Source of the DNA: Oscillospiraceae bacterium
Lineage (GTDB): Bacteria; Bacillota; Clostridia; Oscillospirales; Oscillospiraceae
Length of the DNA: 64,000 bases
NCBI GenBank assembly: GCA_017397835.1
Contig: JAFQHV010000011.1
Span: 186,001 to 250,000 of the forward strand
Direction of reading: 5' to 3'
The position numbers and the translations under genes are program-made. This document shows positions 59,742 to 64,000 of the stretch, one piece after another. Below the pieces are notes generated by a model that was not told the origin of the DNA, searched no databases, and worked only from the letters and a program-made list of their open reading frames with translations. The stretch's first letter is position 1. Each line of letters opens with the position of its first letter.

Positions 59742-61832
59742 TTGCCCACCGATACCAACACCATTTTCCGCTGCGCGGACTGGATCTTCGCCGCAAACAC
59801 CTCGCTTGACGTGGTCAACACCTACTTTGATTATCAGGCGGAGTTCTCCGTGGACCGTGCCGCCGACCTGACCCTGCATCTGTGCGCCAGCACCCTGTAC
59901 GCCGTCTACGTCAACGACAAATTCGTGGACTGCGGCCAGTACGCCGGGTACGAGAACTATCAGGTTTACGACAGTCTGGATATTTCCGACTTTGTCCACC
60001 CCGGTGAGAACACGCTGAAAATCGTCCATTACGTCACGGGCAAGGACTTTCTCACCGTCCGCAAGCAGACCCCCGGTATCATCTTCGCCCTTTGGCAGGG
60101 GGACACCTGCCTGTTGAACAGCACCCCCGACGTGCCGTCCCGCAAGAACACCCACTACAAAGACGGGGAGATGGAACTGGTCAACGACGTGCTGGGTTTT
60201 GTATTCAAGTACGATGCCTGCGCCGAGGAACTCCCCTACGCCAAGAGCGTTTTGGCCGGAAAGGAAAAGCTCCTGTTCCCCCGTCCCATCAAAAAGTGCA
60301 TGGTGGACGAGCACACCTCCGGCATCCGAAAAACGCAGGGTGTCTTCATCGCCGACCGCAGCCGCGTGCCCGTCGCCAAGACCATGCTGAAGGACTACCT
60401 GTCCGACCGCCTTGAGCGGGAGCTGCTCTTCTCCACCGACGCGGGCACCGCCTGGCAGGTGAAGGAGGACGAGGTAGCCGACGGTGTCTACTTCGTCTTT
60501 GACATGGAGCAGGAGTCCGCCGGTTACCTGAATCTGGACTTTGATGTGCCCGAGGAATGTGACGTGTACATCGGCTGGGGCGAACATTTGGAGGACCTGC
60601 GTGTCCGTTCCCACATCAGCAGCCGCAACTTCGCCGTCACCTACCACGCCAAACCCGGCCGCAACCGCTTCTTCGATCCTTTCCTGCGCATGGGTCTGCG
60701 CTATCTGCAGGTACATATCCACAGCCGCAGCGGCGTGCTCCGCGAGGCGGGCATCCGTTTTGCCGACTACCCCATAAACATCAAGCCCAATCCCATCCGG
60801 GACGGCCTGCACCGTAAGATCTACGACGTGGCCGTGCGCACCCTGCACATGTGTTTTCACGAGCACCACGAGGACTGCCCCTGGCGGGAACAGTCCCTGT
60901 ACACCTTCGACAGCCGGGTGCAGATGCTGGCCGGCTACTACGCCTTTGACAACGAATTTGAAATCGTGCGCGAATCCCTGCGTCTGCTGGGTATGAGCCT
61001 GCGCGAGGATGGCCATTTGGAGCTGGGTGCCCCCGGCAAATTCCCCATCACCATCCCCTCCTTCACCTCCATTTACATCCGTCAGCTGATGGAGTACATG
61101 GAGTATTCCGGGGATAAGGACTTCATCCGTGAGATGTTCCCCGTGGCCAAGACGGTCACCGAGATGCTGGAGCGGCAGATGGACGAAACCGGCCTGCTGC
61201 CCAGCTTCGTGGGCAAGCAGTACTGGAACTTCTACTCCTGGAACCCCGGCCTTGGCGGTTTGGAGAAGTTCTTGGAGACAGCCCCCTACGAGTGCGCCAT
61301 GAACGCATTTGCCTCCGACAGCTTCCGCTGCTTTGCCCGTCTGTGCGACGTGGTGCAGCCGGAACTGGCCGCCCACTACGACGACCTGCACGCCAGACTG
61401 AACGAGAACCTGCACAAGGCCTTCTTCGACCCCCAGCGCAACGTGTACATGGCCCGCACCGACGGTGCCAATCCGACGCTGTACACCTTCCTGCAGGTGC
61501 TGCCCCTGTACGTAGGCGCCACCCCCGGACATCTGCGCGCCACCGTTATTGAGAACATGCTCAAGCCGGAGATGGTCCCCTGTATGCTCAGCGCTCGCAC
61601 CTACGAGTACGACGTGCTGCTGCAGGAGGACGACAAGTACCGCCAGTTCGTCCGCCGGGACGTGGAGGAGACTTGGGGCGGCATGCTCTTCGCCGGTGCC
61701 ACTTCTTTCTGGGAGGTCGCCGGGATCAAGACCACGGAAATGTTCAGCTTTAGCCGGGACGGCTCCCTGTGCCACGGCTGGTCCGGCATGCCCATCTATC
61801 TGTACGGCAAATACGATCTTTTGAACGAATAA
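59742..61832 (+). CDS. GH78-like alpha-L-rhamnosidase family protein
   Basis: A 696-residue protein with a TTG start (59742) behind a strong AAGGAGG at 59727. An N-terminal beta-sandwich (about 1-330) precedes an alpha/alpha barrel. Typical GH78 elements are present: EDCPWREQSLYTFDSR (acid/base region, about 375), GATSFWEV (near 650) and SLCHGWSG near the end. There is no signal peptide, so it is cytoplasmic. It releases terminal L-rhamnose or a related sugar from imported oligosaccharides or glycosides; exact sugar unknown. It overlaps nothing and is followed after 14 bp by the SGNH hydrolase. Confidence 0.85.
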   Translation: MPTDTNTIFRCADWIFAANTSLDVVNTYFDYQAEFSVDRAADLTLHLCASTLYAVYVNDKFVDCGQYAGYENYQVYDSLDISDFVHPGENTLKIVHYVTGKDFLTVRKQTPGIIFALWQGDTCLLNSTPDVPSRKNTHYKDGEMELVNDVLGFVFKYDACAEELPYAKSVLAGKEKLLFPRPIKKCMVDEHTSGIRKTQGVFIADRSRVPVAKTMLKDYLSDRLERELLFSTDAGTAWQVKEDEVADGVYFVFDMEQESAGYLNLDFDVPEECDVYIGWGEHLEDLRVRSHISSRNFAVTYHAKPGRNRFFDPFLRMGLRYLQVHIHSRSGVLREAGIRFADYPINIKPNPIRDGLHRKIYDVAVRTLHMCFHEHHEDCPWREQSLYTFDSRVQMLAGYYAFDNEFEIVRESLRLLGMSLREDGHLELGAPGKFPITIPSFTSIYIRQLMEYMEYSGDKDFIREMFPVAKTVTEMLERQMDETGLLPSFVGKQYWNFYSWNPGLGGLEKFLETAPYECAMNAFASDSFRCFARLCDVVQPELAAHYDDLHARLNENLHKAFFDPQRNVYMARTDGANPTLYTFLQVLPLYVGATPGHLRATVIENMLKPEMVPCMLSARTYEYDVLLQEDDKYRQFVRRDVEETWGGMLFAGATSFWEVAGIKTTEMFSFSRDGSLCHGWSGMPIYLYGKYDLLNE

Positions 61833-61846
61833 AGGAGTGTATCAGT

Positions 61847-62569
61847 GTGCGTTTCACAGAAATTCTGAACCGGAAAACCAAGGACAACCAGGGCACCCGT
61901 TCCCCCTTCATCGCCTTTTTGGGTGACAGCGTGACCCAGGGCGTGTTTGAGGTCTACGAGAAGAACAACCAGATGAAGTGCGTCTTTGACAGTATGTACG
62001 GCTACCCCGAGAAGCTCCGGGAACTGCTGGCCATGCTGTGGCCCAACGCCCCCGTGTCCATCTTCAACGCCGGCGTGGACGGCAGCGGCGCCCCCAAGGG
62101 ATGGGAGCGGTTCCAGCGGGACGTGCTGCCCCTGAAGCCCGACCTGCTCATCGTGTGCTTCGGTCTGAACGACGTGCACTACCTCAACGAGGGTCTTGCC
62201 AAATATAAAGAGGCTCTGCACAATATCTTCTCCGCAGCCAAGCAGGCGGATATTGAGGTCATTTTTATGACCCCAAACATGATGAACACCCACTCCGAGT
62301 ACGTGGGCGAAGGGCCCATTTTGGCCCCCCACGGCCCCATGTTTGCCGAGCGGCAGCTCAACGGCGAGTTCGACGCCTACATCGATGCCGCCCGCCAGGT
62401 GTGCAGGGAGGAAAACGTCATCCTGTGCGACTGCTACGCCATCTGGAAAAATATGTACGAAAAGGGCGTGGACACCTCCGCCCTGCTGTGCAACGGTCTG
62501 AACCATCCCACGCGCAAAATGCACGAGCTGTTCGCCTGGCAGCTGGTGCACACCATACTCAACAACTGA
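61847..62569 (+). CDS. SGNH/GDSL-family hydrolase
   Basis: A 240-residue esterase-type protein starting at GTG 61847, with AAAGGAG nine bases upstream. It shows the nucleophile block FLGDSVTQG (GDS), the Gly of NAGVDGSGAP, the Asn of FGLNDVHYL and the C-terminal acid/base pair in GLNHPTRKMHELFA (His of block V). Such enzymes remove acetyl or other acyl groups from sugars. No signal peptide, hence cytoplasmic. It fits a role in deacylating decorated oligosaccharides before the GH78 and GH3 enzymes act. Confidence 0.9.
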   Translation: MRFTEILNRKTKDNQGTRSPFIAFLGDSVTQGVFEVYEKNNQMKCVFDSMYGYPEKLRELLAMLWPNAPVSIFNAGVDGSGAPKGWERFQRDVLPLKPDLLIVCFGLNDVHYLNEGLAKYKEALHNIFSAAKQADIEVIFMTPNMMNTHSEYVGEGPILAPHGPMFAERQLNGEFDAYIDAARQVCREENVILCDCYAIWKNMYEKGVDTSALLCNGLNHPTRKMHELFAWQLVHTILNN

Positions 62570-62587
62570 TTCAAGGAGGAACCTTCA

Positions 62588-63193
62588 ATGAAAATGGTAA
62601 AAGACAAGCAGCTTCTCATGGCCGCCGATTTCGCCGGCTACCCCCTGAAGGAGGCCATCAAGGAGTACCTGGAGAAAAAGGGCTGGACCATCACCGACAT
62701 CGGCGTCAAGGCCGACTCCGACCCCAACGATACCGAGCTGATGTTCCACCGCATCGGTCTGCGGGTGGGCGCCATGATCGCCGAGCAGGAGTTTGAGCGC
62801 GCCATGATCTTCTGCGGCACCGGCATGGGCATCCACATCGCCGCCAGCAAGTGCCCCGGTGTCCACGCCGGCGTGGTGGAGTCCGTCCCCGCCGCCTTCC
62901 GCGCCATCTCCGGCAACGGCGTGAACGTGCTGGCCATGGGTGCCTTCTACGTCACCCCCGAGCTGGGCAAGCAGTGCGCCGATGCCTACCTGTACAACGA
63001 CTTCGGCAGCGGCTGGGAGTGGTGGCCCGACTTCGACCGCTTCCATCAGATCGCCATCGACGAGCTCAACGCCTTTGACTACGAGGCGTACAAGGCCAAC
63101 GGCTTCAAGCTGAACCATCTGGACGACTGCGGCTGCCAGCTGTACGACCGTCCCGAGGGTCTGTCCCCCATCCCCATGACCCGCCAGCGCTGA
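62588..63193 (+). CDS. RpiB/LacAB-family sugar-phosphate isomerase
   Basis: A 201-residue protein, longer than the usual 145-150 because of a C-terminal extension (WWPDFDRFHQIAIDELNAFD onwards). The fold signature is AADFAGYPLKEAIKEYL and the active-site elements are CGTGMGIHIAASKCPGVHA (Cys of the CGTG/S motif) and AFRAISGNGVNVLAMGA. It probably isomerises the sugar phosphate released by the operon; the extension recalls DUF3666-like variants. AAGGAGG sets the start, 18 bp after the SGNH gene. Specificity unknown. Confidence 0.85.
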   Translation: MKMVKDKQLLMAADFAGYPLKEAIKEYLEKKGWTITDIGVKADSDPNDTELMFHRIGLRVGAMIAEQEFERAMIFCGTGMGIHIAASKCPGVHAGVVESVPAAFRAISGNGVNVLAMGAFYVTPELGKQCADAYLYNDFGSGWEWWPDFDRFHQIAIDELNAFDYEAYKANGFKLNHLDDCGCQLYDRPEGLSPIPMTRQR

Positions 63194-63207
63194 ACAAACC
63201 AACACGT

Positions 63208-63239
63208 CCCCGCAGCCTTCGGACTGCGGGGTCTTTTTA
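63208..63239 (+). terminator. Terminator of the GH3 operon
   Basis: CCCCGCAG pairs with CTGCGGGG (loop CCTTCGGA), followed by TCTTTTT. Confidence 0.85.
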
Positions 63240-63331
63240 TGGAACAAGTACGGCTGATTTCGCCAAAAAGCACCCTTTCTTTGGATAAACGACCAAATTT
63301 CGCAAACTCCGTTTTTCATAAATGCAAAGTA

Positions 63332-63360
63332 TTGATTTCGTGAGCAAAAACTGTTACAAT
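63332..63360 (+). promoter_or_regulatory. Promoter of pckA
   Basis: TTGATT (63332-63337), a 17-bp spacer and TACAAT (63355-63360). The predicted leader of about 130 nt holds two TGTTAACA boxes (63380-63387, 63396-63403) and a GATGCACCGCC/GGGCGGCATC hairpin (63404-63451). Confidence 0.6.
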
Positions 63361-63496
63361 ACCTAAGATGGGTATAGAATGTTAACATCATCCGTTGTTA
63401 ACACGATGCACCGCCGCTCCGGCGTATGCAACTGCGCTCCGGGCGGCATCCTAATACGTGAAACATTAAATTTTTTATAGGAAAGAGGTAATCACT

Positions 63497-64000
63497 ATGA
63501 ATCTGGATCTGACCAAGTATGGCATTACCGGCGCCACCGAGATCGTCCACAACCCCAGCTTTGAGGAGCTCTTTGTCGCCGAGACCGATCCCGCCCTGAC
63601 CGGCTTTGAAAAGGGTCAGGTGACCGAGCTGGGCGCCGTCAACGTGATGACCGGCATCTACACCGGCCGTTCCCCCAAGGATAAGTTCATCGTCATGGAC
63701 GACACCTCCAAGAACACCGTGTGGTGGACCAGTGACGAGTTCAAGAACGACAACAAGCCCGCCTCCATCGAGGCCTGGGACGAGTGCAAGCGTCTGGCCA
63801 TCGAGCAGCTGTCCAACAAGAAGCTGTACGTCATGGACGTGTTCTGCGGCACCAACAAGGACAGCCGCATGGCCATCCGTTTCATCATGGAAGTGGCCTG
63901 GCAGGCTCACTTCGTCAAGAATATGTTCATCGCCCCCACCGCCGAGGAGCTCGAGAACTTCGAGCCTGATTTCGTCTCCTACAACGCCGCCAAGGCCAAG
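63497..64000 (+). CDS. pckA: Phosphoenolpyruvate carboxykinase (ATP), N-terminal part
   Basis: The first 168 residues of an ATP-type PEPCK; the gene continues beyond the window. It starts [20 protein letters not shown] behind AGAGGTAA. The [14 protein letters not shown] segment (substrate-binding Arg), [15 protein letters not shown] and [20 protein letters not shown] are characteristic. The enzyme interconverts oxaloacetate and PEP; in anaerobic gut bacteria it usually runs toward oxaloacetate with ATP gain. Separate promoter and a long structured leader precede it. Confidence 0.95.
   Translation, partial: MNLDLTKYGITGATEIVHNPSFEELFVAETDPALTGFEKGQVTELGAVNVMTGIYTGRSPKDKFIVMDDTSKNTVWWTSDEFKNDNKPASIEAWDECKRLAIEQLSNKKLYVMDVFCGTNKDSRMAIRFIMEVAWQAHFVKNMFIAPTAEELENFEPDFVSYNAAKAK

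Overview
The window is about 64 kb of a GC-rich chromosome whose gene content suggests a carbohydrate-foraging, Gram-positive anaerobe of the Clostridia (Oscillospiraceae-like). The pointers are AGGAGG-type ribosome-binding sites, surface-layer-homology (SLH) anchoring, a class C sortase pilus locus with LPxTG-type pilins, five AraC-family regulators beside glycan-degradation genes, and an ATP-type PEP carboxykinase. The lineage is inferred from gene families, not from a marker-gene comparison.

Left arm (1-16.4 kb). Two very large secreted Asp-box (sialidase-like) proteins, the first cut by the window edge, flank an AraC regulator. Then come an SDR oxidoreductase with a partner of unknown function, a 2-hydroxyacid dehydrogenase behind prfB (release factor 2, here without the usual programmed frameshift), an unlisted 37-residue small gene, and a cytoplasmic GH127-type beta-L-arabinofuranosidase.

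Accessory block (16.5-34 kb). Adjacent tRNA-Leu and initiator tRNA-fMet genes are followed by three direct copies of the 3' half of tRNA-fMet plus its downstream terminator (16690, 23840, 33763). These look like attachment-site duplications bounding two tandem islands without a visible integrase. Island A (7.1 kb) holds a five-gene operon of unknown function (Mor-like HTH protein, two tiny membrane proteins, a 683-residue zinc-ribbon repeat protein, a membrane-anchored small protein), a DUF3846 gene, a Fic protein, DUF2188/zinc-ribbon/DUF3892 small genes, a candidate small RNA and an XRE regulator. Island B (9.9 kb) is a complete sortase-assembled pilus operon: a signal-peptidase homologue that has lost its Ser/Lys dyad, a large Cys/His-motif adhesin, the backbone pilin, a class C sortase, a proline-rich minor pilin and a second sortase.

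Right arm (34-64 kb). An aminotransferase/AraC/Gfo-Idh/ceramidase-like operon is followed by an SLH-anchored 2015-residue Asp-box protein with a divergent AraC gene that appears leaderless. Next is a divergent acyl-CoA cluster (thiolase; CoA-transferase, 3-hydroxyacyl-CoA dehydrogenase, SDR), an AraC gene, a LarA-like protein, a second Gfo/Idh oxidoreductase, glutamine synthetase and an SDR. It ends with a cytoplasmic glycoside operon (permuted GH3, GH78-like, SGNH hydrolase, RpiB-like isomerase) under another AraC gene, and the start of pckA.

The chromosomal genes fit a lifestyle of trimming host or plant glycans at the cell surface and finishing the oligosaccharides inside. The islands add adhesion and an uncharacterised membrane/zinc-ribbon module.
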